Shown here piece by piece: positions 26,742 through 37,601 of a DNA stretch of 64,000 bases. Origin of the DNA: Thermanaeromonas toyohensis ToBE. GTDB taxonomy: Bacteria; Bacillota; DSM-521; Neomoorellales; Neomoorellaceae. The translations under genes were made by a program, and so were the position numbers. The notes below the pieces were generated by a model. The model searched no databases. It worked only from the letters and a program-made list of their open reading frames with translations, and was not told the origin of the DNA. Numbering within the stretch: position 1 is the stretch's first letter; every line of letters begins with the position of its first letter. The stretch lies in assembly GCF_900176005.1 (NCBI RefSeq), contig NZ_LT838272.1:2437587-2501586 (forward strand), in the 5' to 3' direction.

Positions 26742-27958
26742 GCTTTAATATCAGAAGGCGCTAACGGAAGTAAATATTCCCCTACAATATAAAGGAGAAT
26801 TCCTAGAGAAATAATCCCTAAGGAAGACAGTACTTCGATTAGGCTTGGGTAGTACCTGCCTATAGGGAGCCCCTCTAGGACAGGTACTAAAAGAGCCGGC
26901 AGCACAATATTGACCCGCACGGCCACAATGCCTAATACCACGGAAACGCCAGCTAGGGCGAGGGCCTTGCTAGAATGGCGGGCTGAGGAATAAAGGAGTA
27001 CCAGGGGTAACACAAACACAAGGAGAATCTGGCCCACCCAGAAATAAAATGATAATGGACCTGTGAAAAGGGTATAAAGGCTTTCCATTTCTTCGTGGCG
27101 CAGGCTATAAAGCGGGATCAGGAACTCGTAAAATTCAAGGCCGAGATCGATTAATAAGAAGCCGGCCAGAAATTTGGCGAGGGCCTGGCTAATTTCTAGA
27201 TCTTCCGGCTCGTTTTTCTTTTTCCCGGTTAAAATTTGGATTACTAAGAGAAAAGCGGTACCAGAGACCAGGGCTGAAAGGATGAAAATGACTGGGAATA
27301 GGCCTGTGTTCCAATAGGGCCGGGCCTTAACAACAGCAAACAAAGTCCCCGTGCCCCCGTGAACCCCGATAACCGCTAGCGGTATCCCCACTATCCCCAA
27401 AAGGCGCATGAGCTTCCGGTCGCGTTCCAAGCTTTTTTCGCTTAAATCATCATCATTCCAGGTAAACAAACGGGCTATTAGCCCCATCAAACCTCTTTTC
27501 TCGCGCTGCTGTACCAAATCTTTCCGCATGGCCAGGTAAAGTTCGGCCAGCAGGAGCAAAATATAGACCATATAAAAATGCACTTCCCAGGCCAGAATGC
27601 TCGTTGTGTTCCAGAAGCGCAAAGTTAACCAGAAACGCTCTATATGGCCTAAATCTAAAAGAATAAAGGTTAGGGCCACCACCATAGAAAGTACAGCCAG
27701 GAAAAGGGCCCGACGGCCCACCTTTTCTAAATTGTGCTGGCCAAAAACGTAGACCAGGCTGGAGAGGAGAAAAGCGCCAGCGCTAAGGCCGACAAAATAA
27801 ATGTAAAGGATAACCCATAAACCCCACGGTGTGATGGAAGATAGGTGGGTAACCCTTAAGCCCTGGGCTACCCGCAGTATTATGGCTATAGCTCCTACCA
27901 GCAAAAAGCCCCCAAGGAGCACTTTGGCTGCCAAAGATAAACTTGCACTTGCCTTCAC
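26738..27958 (-). CDS. NrfD/TtrC-like membrane subunit
   Basis: A 406-residue polytopic quinol-interacting protein of the NrfD family with about nine to ten helices. The N-terminal T-P-W-G-L-W-V-I-L-Y-I-Y-F-V-G-L-S-A-G-A block is typical. It anchors the exported catalytic and iron-sulfur subunits and links them to menaquinol. It is the middle gene of the B-C-A operon. Confidence 0.88.
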   Translation of the reverse strand: MKASASLSLAAKVLLGGFLLVGAIAIILRVAQGLRVTHLSSITPWGLWVILYIYFVGLSAGAFLLSSLVYVFGQHNLEKVGRRALFLAVLSMVVALTFILLDLGHIERFWLTLRFWNTTSILAWEVHFYMVYILLLLAELYLAMRKDLVQQREKRGLMGLIARLFTWNDDDLSEKSLERDRKLMRLLGIVGIPLAVIGVHGGTGTLFAVVKARPYWNTGLFPVIFILSALVSGTAFLLVIQILTGKKKNEPEDLEISQALAKFLAGFLLIDLGLEFYEFLIPLYSLRHEEMESLYTLFTGPLSFYFWVGQILLVFVLPLVLLYSSARHSSKALALAGVSVVLGIVAVRVNIVLPALLVPVLEGLPIGRYYPSLIEVLSSLGIISLGILLYIVGEYLLPLAPSDIKA

Positions 27959-27984
27959 CAGAACTCCTCCTTATAAAGCTTGCC

Positions 27985-28686
27985 TTATCTTAAATAATAC
28001 ACCCGCGGGCTAGTCCCCAATTCCTCGCGTAACCGGAAGGCGCGGGGGCTAGCTACCAGCTTGGCGACCGTGCTTTCGGGATCGGAGAGGTCGCCAAAAT
28101 AGCGGGCATCGCCTATGCAGGTTTCCACACAAGCCGGTTCCTCACCGCGCTTTAGGCGGTGGAGGCAAAAGTGGCACTTGCGCACATTCCCCACCGGGCT
28201 TTTTTTCTTATCCCGCTTTTGAGGCGCGCGACCATACTCGCTAGCTTGCAAGGCAGAATACCCCAGCATTTCTCCGTCATAATCCCAGCCAAAATCGAAG
28301 GACCGGGCGCCATAAGGGCAGGCGGTCATGCAATATCTACAACCTATGCACCGGTCATAGTCGATGACCACAATTCCATTAGAAAGCTTGTAGGTGGCGC
28401 CTACAGGACACACCTGTACGCAGGGTGGCTTATCGCACTGCATGCAGGGCCGGGGAATATTTATTCTTTTTACCCTAGGGAATTCGCCTTCTTCCTGCTC
28501 AAGGACCACGTTATAGGAAACGCCGGGCGGGGTGCGGTTTTCAGCCTTGCAGGAAACTGTACAAGTGTCGCAGCCGATACACTTGGCCAGATCAATAACC
28601 ATGGCCCATTGCGGCTTTCTTAAACTTGTGCTTTCTTTATCAGATGCTTTCTTACTCTCAAGGCTCAAAGTTTTCCTCTCCTCCAT
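27985..28686 (-). CDS. TtrB/DmsB-like four-cluster iron-sulfur subunit
   Basis: A 233-residue electron-transfer protein with four cysteine groups ([37 protein letters not shown] and C-H-F-C-L-H-R with C-V-E-T-C). It wires the molybdoenzyme to the NrfD subunit. No signal peptide is seen, so it would be exported with the Tat-borne partner. It is the first gene of its operon, just after a sigma-54 promoter. Confidence 0.9.
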   Translation of the reverse strand: MEERKTLSLESKKASDKESTSLRKPQWAMVIDLAKCIGCDTCTVSCKAENRTPPGVSYNVVLEQEEGEFPRVKRINIPRPCMQCDKPPCVQVCPVGATYKLSNGIVVIDYDRCIGCRYCMTACPYGARSFDFGWDYDGEMLGYSALQASEYGRAPQKRDKKKSPVGNVRKCHFCLHRLKRGEEPACVETCIGDARYFGDLSDPESTVAKLVASPRAFRLREELGTSPRVYYLR

Positions 28687-28765
28687 TTAGTTTTTAATGA
28701 CTGGGTGGATAGAGCTTAATATCACGAGACTGCCTATAAAAACCTCCCCTAACCTCTGCAGTTAA

Positions 28766-28784
28766 TTAGCAAAACTCATGCCAA
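28766..28784 (-). promoter_or_regulatory. sigma-54 (-24/-12) promoter of the tetrathionate reductase-like operon
   Basis: The minus strand reads TTGGCATG, four bases, TTGCTAA. The invariant GG and GC are separated by exactly ten bases, as required for RpoN. It lies about 80 bases before the first gene of the operon and immediately downstream of a gene for an NtrC-type activator with a GAFTGA loop. Confidence 0.88.
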
Positions 28785-28786
28785 AT

Positions 28787-28840
28787 AAAAAACCTCCCTT
28801 ATAGCCGCATAATCGCTTAACTCCTTGCGACTTAGGGAGG
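28787..28840 (-). terminator. intrinsic terminator of the regulator operon
   Basis: CCTCCCT (28840-28834) pairs with AGGGAGG (28799-28793), with an inner GTCGC/GCGGC stem, and runs into TTTTTTATTT on the minus strand. It ends the M48/binding-protein/kinase/regulator transcript just before the sigma-54 promoter. Confidence 0.8.
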
Positions 28841-28886
28841 GGTAAAGCAGGACAAAATGTCATAGGCTTTGCCATATTGTCAGGGA

Positions 28887-30224
28887 TTAATTCCCTAGAC
28901 CATACTCCGCAATCTTGCGGTATAGATTCCGGAGACTAATACCCAAAATCTGAGCTGCCCTAGTCTTGTTACCCCCGGTTGCCCGCAAGACTTGTAAAAT
29001 ATGCTCCTTTTCTACTTCCTCTAAAGTTCGCAACCGCTGATCTCCTCTGGTACATGAAGTGTTCCAACCATAAAACAAGTGTTCTGGTTTGATAGGCCCT
29101 TCTCCAGCCAGAAGAAGGCCCCTTTCTATTAGATTGGCCAGCTCTCGAACGTTCCCTGGATAATCATAAGCCAGCAAGGCTTCCATGGCTTCCTTACTGA
29201 CAGGGGGTGGTTCCTTATGAGGAGAAAACCTGCGTAAAAAATATTGCACAAGGCAAGGGATATCCTCCTTTCGCTCCCGTAAAGGTGGCAGGTGAATAGT
29301 AATTACGTTAAGTCGATAATACAAATCTTCCCGGAAACGACCTTCCCTCACTTCTTTTTCGATACAGCGATTGGTTGCAGCCACCACCCGCACATCCACT
29401 GAACGCAAACGGTTATCGCCTACCCGCCGGAATTCTCCTGTTTCTAAGAAACGGAGAAGTTTAACCTGCAAAGCTTGATCCATTTCCCCAACTTCATCTA
29501 AGAAAAGGGTGCCTCCTTCAGCTGCCTCCACCAACCCAGGCTTATCCGTCAGTGCTCCGGTAAAAGCACCTTTGACGTGTCCAAAAAGCTCACTTTCCAG
29601 TAGCTCCCGAGGTAGGGCTCCAGAATTAACAGGTATAAAGGGCTGGCCGGCCCGGCGGCTCCAGGCATGTAAATTTCTAGCCACCAGTTCCTTCCCGGTC
29701 CCGGTTTCACCTTGAATCAATACGGGCACCTCACTAGGGGCCACTTTTTGTATCAGTTCTAAAACTTGCCGGATGGCCGGGCTCTGGCCAACAATTACTC
29801 CACCTTCTTCGGGCCATAATGCCCTTATTAACCCTGCGTTACGGGTGAGTATATACTTTTTCTCCAGCGCTTTTTCCAGAACAATTTCCAGTTCTTTTAA
29901 GTTACAGGGCTTGGTCAAGTAATCATAGGCACCAAGCTTCATAGCCTCTACTGCTGTCTCTATCGTCCCATAACCTGTAAGTATAAGTACCTGGAGGTCG
30001 GGCTGGAGCTCCCGGGCTTTACGCAGAAGCTCAAGGCCATTCAGGTCGGGCATTTTGAGATCAAAGATCGCTACATCAAAAGTCCGGACTTTAAGCTCAT
30101 CCACGGCTTGCTTTCCTCGGGTTAATCCCACTGCCTGGTAGCCCCGGCGCTTTAACCGCTCTACCAGAAAATCACAAAAATCCTTCTCATCATCTACTAC
30201 AAGAACTGCTCTCTGCCCCTTCAT
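28887..30224 (-). CDS. NtrC-family sigma-54 response regulator
   Basis: A 445-residue regulator: receiver domain with V-V-D-D-E-K-D, the phospho-acceptor in A-I-F-D-L-K-M-P-D and K in L-T-K-P; AAA+ domain with Walker A G-E-T-G-T-G-K-E and the sigma-54 loop G-A-F-T-G-A; C-terminal Fis-type helix-turn-helix ([17 protein letters not shown]). It overlaps the kinase gene by four bases. The adjacent -24/-12 promoter makes the tetrathionate-reductase-like operon its obvious target. Confidence 0.93.
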   Translation of the reverse strand: MKGQRAVLVVDDEKDFCDFLVERLKRRGYQAVGLTRGKQAVDELKVRTFDVAIFDLKMPDLNGLELLRKARELQPDLQVLILTGYGTIETAVEAMKLGAYDYLTKPCNLKELEIVLEKALEKKYILTRNAGLIRALWPEEGGVIVGQSPAIRQVLELIQKVAPSEVPVLIQGETGTGKELVARNLHAWSRRAGQPFIPVNSGALPRELLESELFGHVKGAFTGALTDKPGLVEAAEGGTLFLDEVGEMDQALQVKLLRFLETGEFRRVGDNRLRSVDVRVVAATNRCIEKEVREGRFREDLYYRLNVITIHLPPLRERKEDIPCLVQYFLRRFSPHKEPPPVSKEAMEALLAYDYPGNVRELANLIERGLLLAGEGPIKPEHLFYGWNTSCTRGDQRLRTLEEVEKEHILQVLRATGGNKTRAAQILGISLRNLYRKIAEYGLGN

Positions 30225-32056
30225 CCATTTCCTCCCCTCTGTCGGGCAGGTAGATAAACCTTAACTGTTGTTCCCTGCCCCAGCGAGCTTTCCACTACCA
30301 TCCTTCCTCCCAACTCTTGGATAATACCATAACAGATAGACAATCCTAAGCCCGTTCCCTGCCCCACCGGCTTGGTGGTAAAAAAGGGCTCAAAGATCTT
30401 CTCCAGATTTTCTGGCGGGATACCCTTTCCTGTATCTATTACAGAAATCTCTATCTCCTGGCCCTTCTTTATAGCCTTAATACATATTTTGCCTTCTTTT
30501 TCTATAGCTTCCACCGCATTAGTAAGGAGGTTAAGGAGCACCTGCTCTAATTGTAATCGGTCCGCATATACTTCCAGGTCCTCCTCTATCTTAAGGGTTA
30601 GCTCGATACCCTTCTTCTTAAGGGTATAATCCATCAAAGAGACTATTCCTTGCACCAGTTCATTGATTTTAACCCATTCCCTTAAGCCAGGTGCAGGCCG
30701 AGCGAAGTCTAGAAGCTTCCGGATAATACTTGTACAACGGGCCACCTGTCTCAGTACCGCAGTCAGGTAGGCTTTCCATTCCCCCTCTTTAAAGCAGGTA
30801 GTTCCTCCCTCTTCCAAGCGCTCCAGGAAATCTTCCGTGTAGGCTGAGACAATGGCCAGGGGATTATTTATTTCATGGGCCACCCCAGCAGCCAGGCGAC
30901 CTACAGCGGCTAGCTTGTCCGTCTGCCGGACTAAAGCCTCCATTTTAGCCTTTTCTCTTAGCTCCCTGCTCATATAGTTAAAGGTCTCCTGTAGGCTAGC
31001 CAGCTCCCCCACACTGGACATAAGATTAACTTCTACAAAGTTACCCCTGGCTACTTCTAGGGCTGCTCTGCCTAACTCCTCAATGGGCCTGCTAAAGTGC
31101 CAAGAGAGATAGGAATTTAAAAGCAAAAGTAAGGCTACCACCACGGCCAGTAAGGCGAGCAGATGCCAGGCTGCAGTTCTTACAGGGGCCATAGCCCAAC
31201 TTACGGGGTATTCTATTATTATCCCCCACCCCAGATCCCGTAAAGGTATAACCGCTCCTAAAACTTCCTGTCCATCGTGGGAAACATACCGGGTAGGAGG
31301 CTTCTTCCCTTGAAGGAAATCTCGCACTGCAGGGTTTCTCCGAACACCAAGCTGGCGTAACACTAAACTGAAATCCTGATGCCCGATAAGCCGTCCTGTA
31401 GAATCTATAAGGTAAATAGTCCCCCCTTGTTGAGCATGGGCTTTAGTTATACTATCCATTATACCCTTCAAGCTTACCTTAGCCTTAAGCCCTCCCACGG
31501 GCCAGCCCCTGGACAAATCCCACAGGGGGACAGCCAGGCTAAACAAGGGTCGGCCATCTTCTTCTATCTCTACCGGCCCATAATAACGTTCCCCTCGTCC
31601 CACCCTTTCAATTAATTCTCTATCATAGAAGAAGCGTTGCTCTCCCGGTACCACCAGGTGGCGGCGGGAAGCCCTGGCCAGCTCTTTTCCCGTTAGTTCA
31701 ACTACACTAACCTCCTCAAGATAAGGGGATAAACGGAGTATAGAATAAAGAATACGTTCTGTCTCCTTAAAGGGCATTTCCAAAAGTTCTTTTCCGTATC
31801 TTATAGAGAAAGCCTGGAGAAGCCCCTCTTGTTGTGTCGTTAAATTGAAAATATCGTTGGCTATGGCTTCAGCAGCTACCCTGTTCTGTTCCTCTATGGA
31901 TTTCTCCTGCCATCTGCCTACCAGGTTTAGGTGGTAGGCCCCCAATAACAAAAGGGGTAAAACGGAAATAAACACACCTGCTACCAGTAGGCGAAACCGT
32001 AGCTGTCTCCAACGCTTAACTCTAGGGCTTCCCGTAACCAACCCCTCCACCTTCAT
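30221..32056 (-). CDS. membrane sensor histidine kinase
   Basis: A 611-residue kinase: N-terminal membrane helix, extracytoplasmic double-Cache-like sensor (about residues 45-275), second membrane helix (about 287-310), HAMP linker, phospho-accepting H in [10 protein letters not shown]-box [11 protein letters not shown] and G-boxes D-T-G-K-G-I and G-T-G-L-G-L-S. It overlaps the upstream binding-protein gene by 35 bases, so start choice is uncertain. The signal is probably a sulfur oxyanion. Confidence 0.92.
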   Translation of the reverse strand: MKVEGLVTGSPRVKRWRQLRFRLLVAGVFISVLPLLLLGAYHLNLVGRWQEKSIEEQNRVAAEAIANDIFNLTTQQEGLLQAFSIRYGKELLEMPFKETERILYSILRLSPYLEEVSVVELTGKELARASRRHLVVPGEQRFFYDRELIERVGRGERYYGPVEIEEDGRPLFSLAVPLWDLSRGWPVGGLKAKVSLKGIMDSITKAHAQQGGTIYLIDSTGRLIGHQDFSLVLRQLGVRRNPAVRDFLQGKKPPTRYVSHDGQEVLGAVIPLRDLGWGIIIEYPVSWAMAPVRTAAWHLLALLAVVVALLLLLNSYLSWHFSRPIEELGRAALEVARGNFVEVNLMSSVGELASLQETFNYMSRELREKAKMEALVRQTDKLAAVGRLAAGVAHEINNPLAIVSAYTEDFLERLEEGGTTCFKEGEWKAYLTAVLRQVARCTSIIRKLLDFARPAPGLREWVKINELVQGIVSLMDYTLKKKGIELTLKIEEDLEVYADRLQLEQVLLNLLTNAVEAIEKEGKICIKAIKKGQEIEISVIDTGKGIPPENLEKIFEPFFTTKPVGQGTGLGLSICYGIIQELGGRMVVESSLGQGTTVKVYLPARQRGGNG

Positions 32057-33062
32057 TTCCTACTATTATCCGATCGACAAATTTTAAATCCTCCGGGTGA
32101 AGCTTAAGCCCCAACGTCCGGGCCGTATCTAAATTTACTACTAGCTCTAACCGATCAGGGGTCTCTATGGGAATAGTAGCAGGATCCTGCCCCTCTAGGA
32201 TCTTATTTACCAGCCGGGCAGCCTGCCTTCCCTGGTCCATAAAAGGGCATCCGTAGGCGGATAAGAGTCCAGCCTCGGCATCCGCTACATTAACCCCCAT
32301 AATTGGCCAACCTAAAGATTTCCCTGTGCGTCCGATTAATTCGATAGCTTCCCCTTCTTCTAACAAAAAGCTAGAGGTTAAAAGCATCCCCTCTGCCTGT
32401 CTGGGCTTCAAGACAGAAAGAAACTTTTTTAATTCCTGTATAGAACTTACAGAAGCGACTTGTAAACTTACGCCTAGCTGGCTGGCCGCCTGCTTAAGAC
32501 TCGGAAGGCTTTGTATCCCTGGAGCTACTCGAGGATCGACTAAGACCAACACGCACCGGACAAAAGGTAGGAGGCGTACCATGAACTCTAGCCTTTTGAC
32601 CGCTAGTTCAGTATGAAAATTATCCACCCCTGTCATATATGAAGGTCTAAATCCCCCTTTAACTGAGGCGGCGCCCATAAATACCACAGGTACAGGCTTA
32701 TTCTGGATAGCTTCTGCTAGGGCCTGGGCCTCCAGCCTCCCCCCTGCCACTAAAACATCTGGTCTTTGGGCAGCCAACTCTAAGGCTAAAGAATAAACCT
32801 GCTCCCAACTTCCTTCTGCATTTTTAATCAGGTAGGTGATATCCCTTCCTTCTACGTATCCTAGTTCAGCCAGTCCTAGCTTTAATCCTTCTAACTTACT
32901 TGTTCTAGATACATTGGCTAACAACACCCCGACACGTTTAGTTCTCAGATATTGCGGCCGTTCCTTATAAATCCCTACTTTTATGGCCAGCAGAATCACC
33001 GAAAGTATTAAAACCCCAGCTATTATAATGCTTGTTACCCACCAGGGCTTGTTAATTTTCAA
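32022..33062 (-). CDS. membrane-anchored ABC-type substrate-binding protein (PF04392), probable signal receptor
   Basis: A 346-residue periplasmic-binding-fold protein of the PF04392 family (R-V-G-V-L-L-A-N, G-R-D-I-T-Y, A-E-A-G-L-L-S-A-Y-G). It has an N-terminal membrane helix and no lipobox. No ABC permease or ATPase is nearby; it is fused in order to a kinase and a regulator, so it is probably a ligand-binding sensor rather than a transporter part. It starts in an ATGA overlap with the M48 stop. Confidence 0.85.
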   Translation of the reverse strand: MKINKPWWVTSIIIAGVLILSVILLAIKVGIYKERPQYLRTKRVGVLLANVSRTSKLEGLKLGLAELGYVEGRDITYLIKNAEGSWEQVYSLALELAAQRPDVLVAGGRLEAQALAEAIQNKPVPVVFMGAASVKGGFRPSYMTGVDNFHTELAVKRLEFMVRLLPFVRCVLVLVDPRVAPGIQSLPSLKQAASQLGVSLQVASVSSIQELKKFLSVLKPRQAEGMLLTSSFLLEEGEAIELIGRTGKSLGWPIMGVNVADAEAGLLSAYGCPFMDQGRQAARLVNKILEGQDPATIPIETPDRLELVVNLDTARTLGLKLHPEDLKFVDRIIVGNEGGGVGYGKP

Positions 33063-34321
33063 TTCTTTTCTCCTCCCTTTAAAGCTGCCTCGATCCTACG
33101 CCAGGGGGCGGGATGGGAATAGGTAAGCCATTCGATAAAAGCTGAAGGAGCTACCTCCTGCAGATTACGCCGGGCCAAATCCACGTGCAGTTCTACCATA
33201 ACCGAAGGGTTTCTAGTAAGTTCCAAGGCTACCCGGTCGGCCTCGGCCTCTTGCCTCCGGGAAAAGGCATTCTCTACCGGTTGGGCTAAAAACGAAATAA
33301 GTTGGAGAAAGACCAAAGTAATGACTAAGAAATGCGGTGGATAGGGCCGGCCTGGTATTATTTCGCCCGGCGCTGTGAGCCGCAAAATATCATATAGTAG
33401 AACAAAGAAAATAAACCCTCCTACCATCCCCCATAGCAACCCCTTTACAATATGGCCCTTCTTCCAGTGGGCCATCTCGTGAGCCACCACTGCTTCTACT
33501 TCTTCCGGGGAATAGTCACGCAAAAGATTATCATACAGCACTATCCTTTTAGTCTTACCCAGGCCGGTGAAATAGGCGTTGGCTTTAGTGGTGCGCCGGC
33601 TAGCATCCATAACCCAGACTTCTTTTACTTTAAGGCCCGCCCTCTCTGATAGAGCCACTACCATAGATTTTACCGGCCCCTCCTTTAGCGGCTCGAAGCG
33701 GTTAAAAAGGGGGGCCAGCACCACCGGCCACAAAAAGGTTTCCACCAAGAGCCATACCGCAAAAAAAAGCCCGGCGGCTACCCACCAGGTAAAAGGCCAG
33801 CGACCAGTGGACCAAAAGAAAAGCAGCGTCCCAGTACCCGAAAGCAAAAGATCTATTCCGGAAGCCTTTATATAATCTACCCACCAGGAAGCTAGGGTTT
33901 GAGTGGAAAACCCCCAACGGTGCTGGAGTATAAAGCCACTGTAAAAAGCAAAGGGGAAATTGACCGCTTTAAGAAGTAACCAAATAGATATAAAAAATAA
34001 GCCTGCGGCTAAGTAATACCGCTGGCCGGACCAACGTAAGGCACCCGAGGACAAAGCCGCCGCCCGGCCGCTCCACCAAAGCCACAGGAGCAGGCCAGTT
34101 TTAGCCAGGTAGGCTAAAAGACTACTAAATCTCATCACCTGCTGGTAGCGCCGGGCGCGTTCCACATCCAGGGAGGTAAAATATTGCCATACTAAGGAAG
34201 GAACTGGCGTAGGGAGGATAAGGAAAAAAAGATATAAAGTTATAAGTAGCGCCACCAACCCCAAAAGCAAACCCCACAAGATGCTGGCTTTGGCCAATTC
34301 CTTCCCCATCCTTTCTGTCAT
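33059..34321 (-). CDS. M48-family membrane zinc metalloprotease (Ste24/CAAX-like)
   Basis: A 420-residue membrane protease with several N-terminal helices and the zinc motif V-V-A-H-E-M-A-H-W-K-K-G-H, plus E-A-D-R-V-A-L-E as third ligand. Ste24-type enzymes cleave membrane or prenylated proteins; bacterial substrates are mostly unknown. It is four bases from the sensory operon and 33 bp after deoC. Confidence 0.88.
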   Translation of the reverse strand: MTERMGKELAKASILWGLLLGLVALLITLYLFFLILPTPVPSLVWQYFTSLDVERARRYQQVMRFSSLLAYLAKTGLLLWLWWSGRAAALSSGALRWSGQRYYLAAGLFFISIWLLLKAVNFPFAFYSGFILQHRWGFSTQTLASWWVDYIKASGIDLLLSGTGTLLFFWSTGRWPFTWWVAAGLFFAVWLLVETFLWPVVLAPLFNRFEPLKEGPVKSMVVALSERAGLKVKEVWVMDASRRTTKANAYFTGLGKTKRIVLYDNLLRDYSPEEVEAVVAHEMAHWKKGHIVKGLLWGMVGGFIFFVLLYDILRLTAPGEIIPGRPYPPHFLVITLVFLQLISFLAQPVENAFSRRQEAEADRVALELTRNPSVMVELHVDLARRNLQEVAPSAFIEWLTYSHPAPWRRIEAALKGGEKN

Positions 34322-34354
34322 AAATTTATTACTCCAACATTACCTACCCTCAGT

Positions 34355-35029
34355 TTACTCTGGTGCTTCCTGGTAAATACTTAGCCCTGAACTCGTTCCC
34401 AGCCGGTTAGCCCCAGCTTCTAGCATTTTAACCGCATCGGAATAGGTGCGGATACCACCAGAAGCCTTTACTCCGGCCTTATCCCCCACCACCTGCCGGA
34501 TAAGGCGGACATCTTCCACTGTAGCGCCAGGGCCATTAAAACCTGTACTCGTCTTGATAAAATCTGCCCCTTCTTCTAAAGCTAACCGGGTGAGGATAAG
34601 CTTTTCTTGTTCCTCTAGAAGGCAGGTCTCAATAATAACTTTGACAACTGTATCTTTATTTTTGGTTTTGGCCGTTTGGATAATCTCTTTTAACTCACGC
34701 CTTATATAATCCTCTGCCCCGCTTTTAAACAGACTTAAGTTTATAACCATATCTATCTCTGCGGCCCCATTATCTATGGCTTCGCTGGCCTCCAGAACTT
34801 TATTTCTAATGGTGGTAGCGCCCAAGGGAAAACCTACAACCGTACAAACTCTTATCCCAGATCCTTCTAAGAGCTTAGCCGCCCAAGGTACATAGCAAGG
34901 ATTAAGGCAGACGCTAAAGAAACCGCACTCTAATGCTTCGTTGCAAAGCCTCTCTATATCCCTTTGAGTAGCCACCGGCTTAAGCAGAGTGTGATCGATT
35001 ACCGCGGCTATTTTTCTTTTATTCCACAT
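34355..35029 (-). CDS. deoC: deoxyribose-phosphate aldolase
   Basis: A 224-residue class I aldolase splitting 2-deoxyribose-5-phosphate into glyceraldehyde-3-phosphate and acetaldehyde. The Schiff-base lysine (V-K-V-I-I-E-T) and second lysine (G-V-K-A-S-G-G-I-R-T) segments are intact. It ends the nucleoside catabolic run deoB-pdp-deoC. Confidence 0.96.
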   Translation of the reverse strand: MWNKRKIAAVIDHTLLKPVATQRDIERLCNEALECGFFSVCLNPCYVPWAAKLLEGSGIRVCTVVGFPLGATTIRNKVLEASEAIDNGAAEIDMVINLSLFKSGAEDYIRRELKEIIQTAKTKNKDTVVKVIIETCLLEEQEKLILTRLALEEGADFIKTSTGFNGPGATVEDVRLIRQVVGDKAGVKASGGIRTYSDAVKMLEAGANRLGTSSGLSIYQEAPE

Positions 35030-35103
35030 GCTAAAAGTTCCCCTTTCTAGTTTAAAATGCCTCTTTTCTTTAGGATTAGCGGTGCCGCTGGTTTGTTTCT
35101 CCT

Positions 35104-36408
35104 CTAAGATACCTCTTCCAAGATAAGGGGTAAAGGCGGAAGAGGAGTAGAAGATAATTTAATACATGCTTTAAGTTCCTCTAGAGCGACCTTTAGCCTG
35201 TTCTCATCATTAGCATAAACAGTGACGATGGGCTTCCCTTTATCTATCCGGTCCCCCACTTTACCACCTAGCACCAGCCCTACTGCTAGATCTATCTTCT
35301 CCCCTTTCTTTTCTCTCCCGGCACCCAATTTCATGGCTACCTGTCCTAACCTTTCAGCTGGGAGCTCAGCTAGATAAACCTCTTCTTTAGCCAGCCAGCT
35401 CTCTTTAAAGCGGGCCTGGGGTAAAAGATTTAGATCTTCTACTACTCGCCCCTCTCCCCCTTGGGCTAAGATAAACTCTCGGAACTTCTCTAACGCTTTC
35501 CTACTTACTAGGGCTTCTTTTAATTTCTTTTTGCCTTCCTCTTTATCCTTAGCCTTGCCGCCCAGCACTAGCATAGCGCTTCCCAGCTCCAAGCAAAGGT
35601 TTATTAGATCTTGAGAGCCCTCGCCGCGCAAGACCTGTATGGCTTCCGCTACTTCTAAACTATTGCCTATGGCTAATCCCAAAGGTTGGTCCATATTGGT
35701 GATGTACGCTATTGTTCTACGACCCACAGAACGCCCTATCTCTACCATAACTTGGGCGAGCTTCCTGGCGGAAGGCAAATCCTTCATAAAGGCACCTTGC
35801 CCCACTTTAACATCCAAGACTATCGCATCCGCACCAGCGGCAATCTTCTTACTCATTATGGAACTCGCTATAAGAGGGATGGAATCCACCGTAGCCGTGA
35901 CATCCCGCAGGGCGTATAATTTCTTGTCTGCTGGGGTCAGTTCTTCAGTTTGGCTAGCTATAGCTATCCCATACCTTTTCACATTTTCTTTAAATTCTTC
36001 TAGGGAAAGCTCTACCTTTAATCCTGGTATAGACTCTAACTTATCTATAGTACCTCCTGTATGCCCTAGCCCCCGGCCGGATAGTTTAGCTACCGGTACC
36101 CCGCAAGAAGCAACCAAAGGCGCAAGCACCAAAGTAGTGGTATCCGCCACACCCCCTGTACTGTGTTTATCCACTTTTATCCCTGGGATAGAGGATAGAT
36201 CAAGCCTTACTCCCGAATCCACCATGGCCAGGGTTAAATTTACTGTCTCCTCTATATTCATACCCTGAAAATAAATGGCCATGGCCAGCGCTGCCATCTG
36301 GTAATCAGGTATCTCGCCGGAGGTGAAGCCTTTAACAATAAACTCAATCTCCTGGCGGCTGAAAACCCCTCCATCCCTCTTTTTCTTTATTAAGTCGTAC
36401 ATCCTCAT
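35104..36408 (-). CDS. pdp: pyrimidine-nucleoside phosphorylase
   Basis: A 434-residue phosphorylase that splits uridine/thymidine to base and (deoxy)ribose-1-phosphate. The signature K-H-S-T-G-G-V and [16 protein letters not shown] are present, and the length fits the bacterial Pdp/DeoA family. It overlaps deoB by four bases. Pdp (broad specificity) rather than DeoA is preferred because this is a Firmicute. Confidence 0.93.
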   Translation of the reverse strand: MRMYDLIKKKRDGGVFSRQEIEFIVKGFTSGEIPDYQMAALAMAIYFQGMNIEETVNLTLAMVDSGVRLDLSSIPGIKVDKHSTGGVADTTTLVLAPLVASCGVPVAKLSGRGLGHTGGTIDKLESIPGLKVELSLEEFKENVKRYGIAIASQTEELTPADKKLYALRDVTATVDSIPLIASSIMSKKIAAGADAIVLDVKVGQGAFMKDLPSARKLAQVMVEIGRSVGRRTIAYITNMDQPLGLAIGNSLEVAEAIQVLRGEGSQDLINLCLELGSAMLVLGGKAKDKEEGKKKLKEALVSRKALEKFREFILAQGGEGRVVEDLNLLPQARFKESWLAKEEVYLAELPAERLGQVAMKLGAGREKKGEKIDLAVGLVLGGKVGDRIDKGKPIVTVYANDENRLKVALEELKACIKLSSTPLPPLPLILEEVS

Positions 36409-37586
36409 AATAATCCCTCCAATGCTTCTAGAAAGGACTTCCCATACGGGGGAGGTTGGACCTTAAAATTCTCGGCTATGGTAGCTGCTACATCGGCATA
36501 AGTTTCTCGGGCACCCAGATCTATACCCTGCCGCCAAGAAGGGCTATAAGCTAGCAAGGGTACATACTCGCGGGTATGGTCTGTCCCAAAAGCTGTAGGA
36601 TCGCAGCCGTGATCAGCAGTTATAAACATAAGATCATTATAATTTAATTCCGCCATCAAAACTGGAAGGTTTTGATCAAAAAACTCTAAGGCTTGAGCAA
36701 AGCCATAAACGTCTCGTCGATGTCCATAGAGGGTATCAAAATCTACCAAGTTAGTCCATATTAAACCTCTTTTCATCATCCGCAGGGCCTTTAAAGTAGT
36801 CTCTATGCCTTCCTTATTTCCTGAGGTATGAAGGCTATAGGTAATGCCCCTTCCCGCAAAAATATCCTCTATTTTACCTATACCATATACTTCTAATCCA
36901 GCCTCTTTAAGGTTATCTAAAACTGTGGGTCGGGGAGGGGGAAGAGAAAAGTCCCTTCTTCCTTCCGTCCTCACAAAACTCCCTGGCTTTCCTCGAAAAG
37001 GCCTGGCTATTACCCTAGCGACCATATGCTCTCCTGTTAATATTTCTCTGGCTACCTGACAAAGCCAGTAAAGCTCTTCCAAAGGGATTACCTCTTCATG
37101 GGCAGCAATCTGAAACACACTATCAGCAGAGGTATATATTATAGGAAAGCCTGTCTTAATATGGAACTCTCCTAATTCCTCGATTATTTCCGTGCCTGAG
37201 GCAGGTTTATTACCCAAAGTTTTTCTCCCTGTTCGCCTTTCAAACTCCTTTATAATTTCTTTGGGAAAACCGGCTGGGTAAGTAGGAAAAGGTTTTGTAA
37301 GCCAAAGCCCGGCTAATTCCCAGTGCCCAGTTGTGGTATCTTTCCCGGCCGATTTTTCGGCCATCTTGCCATAGGCCCCTATAGGATTTTTACTTGGAGG
37401 TATACTCGGTAGCTGAATTATATGGCCTAGACCAAGACGTTCTAAATTTGGTAGTCTAATCTTAGTTATTGCAGAGATATGCGCCAAGGTATTAACTCCA
37501 ATATCTTTATAGCGAAAAGCGTCGGGTAATTCTCCTACTCCTACGCCATCTAGCACTATTAATAAAACTCTTTGGAACATAGGCAC
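36405..37586 (-). CDS. deoB: phosphopentomutase
   Basis: A 393-residue alkaline-phosphatase-superfamily mutase converting (deoxy)ribose-1-phosphate to the 5-phosphate. Metal-site motifs [22 protein letters not shown] and T-A-D-H-G-C-D-P are intact. It is coupled to pdp by overlap. Confidence 0.97.
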   Translation of the reverse strand: MPMFQRVLLIVLDGVGVGELPDAFRYKDIGVNTLAHISAITKIRLPNLERLGLGHIIQLPSIPPSKNPIGAYGKMAEKSAGKDTTTGHWELAGLWLTKPFPTYPAGFPKEIIKEFERRTGRKTLGNKPASGTEIIEELGEFHIKTGFPIIYTSADSVFQIAAHEEVIPLEELYWLCQVAREILTGEHMVARVIARPFRGKPGSFVRTEGRRDFSLPPPRPTVLDNLKEAGLEVYGIGKIEDIFAGRGITYSLHTSGNKEGIETTLKALRMMKRGLIWTNLVDFDTLYGHRRDVYGFAQALEFFDQNLPVLMAELNYNDLMFITADHGCDPTAFGTDHTREYVPLLAYSPSWRQGIDLGARETYADVAATIAENFKVQPPPYGKSFLEALEGLL

Positions 37587-37601
37587 CCCAGCGTTTCTTC
37601 T

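Noticed and set aside
28834-28840. Upstream activator sites for the NtrC-type regulator in the inverted repeat at 28793-28840
   Set aside because: The repeat is followed by six T's on the minus strand and is better explained as the terminator of the regulator operon.
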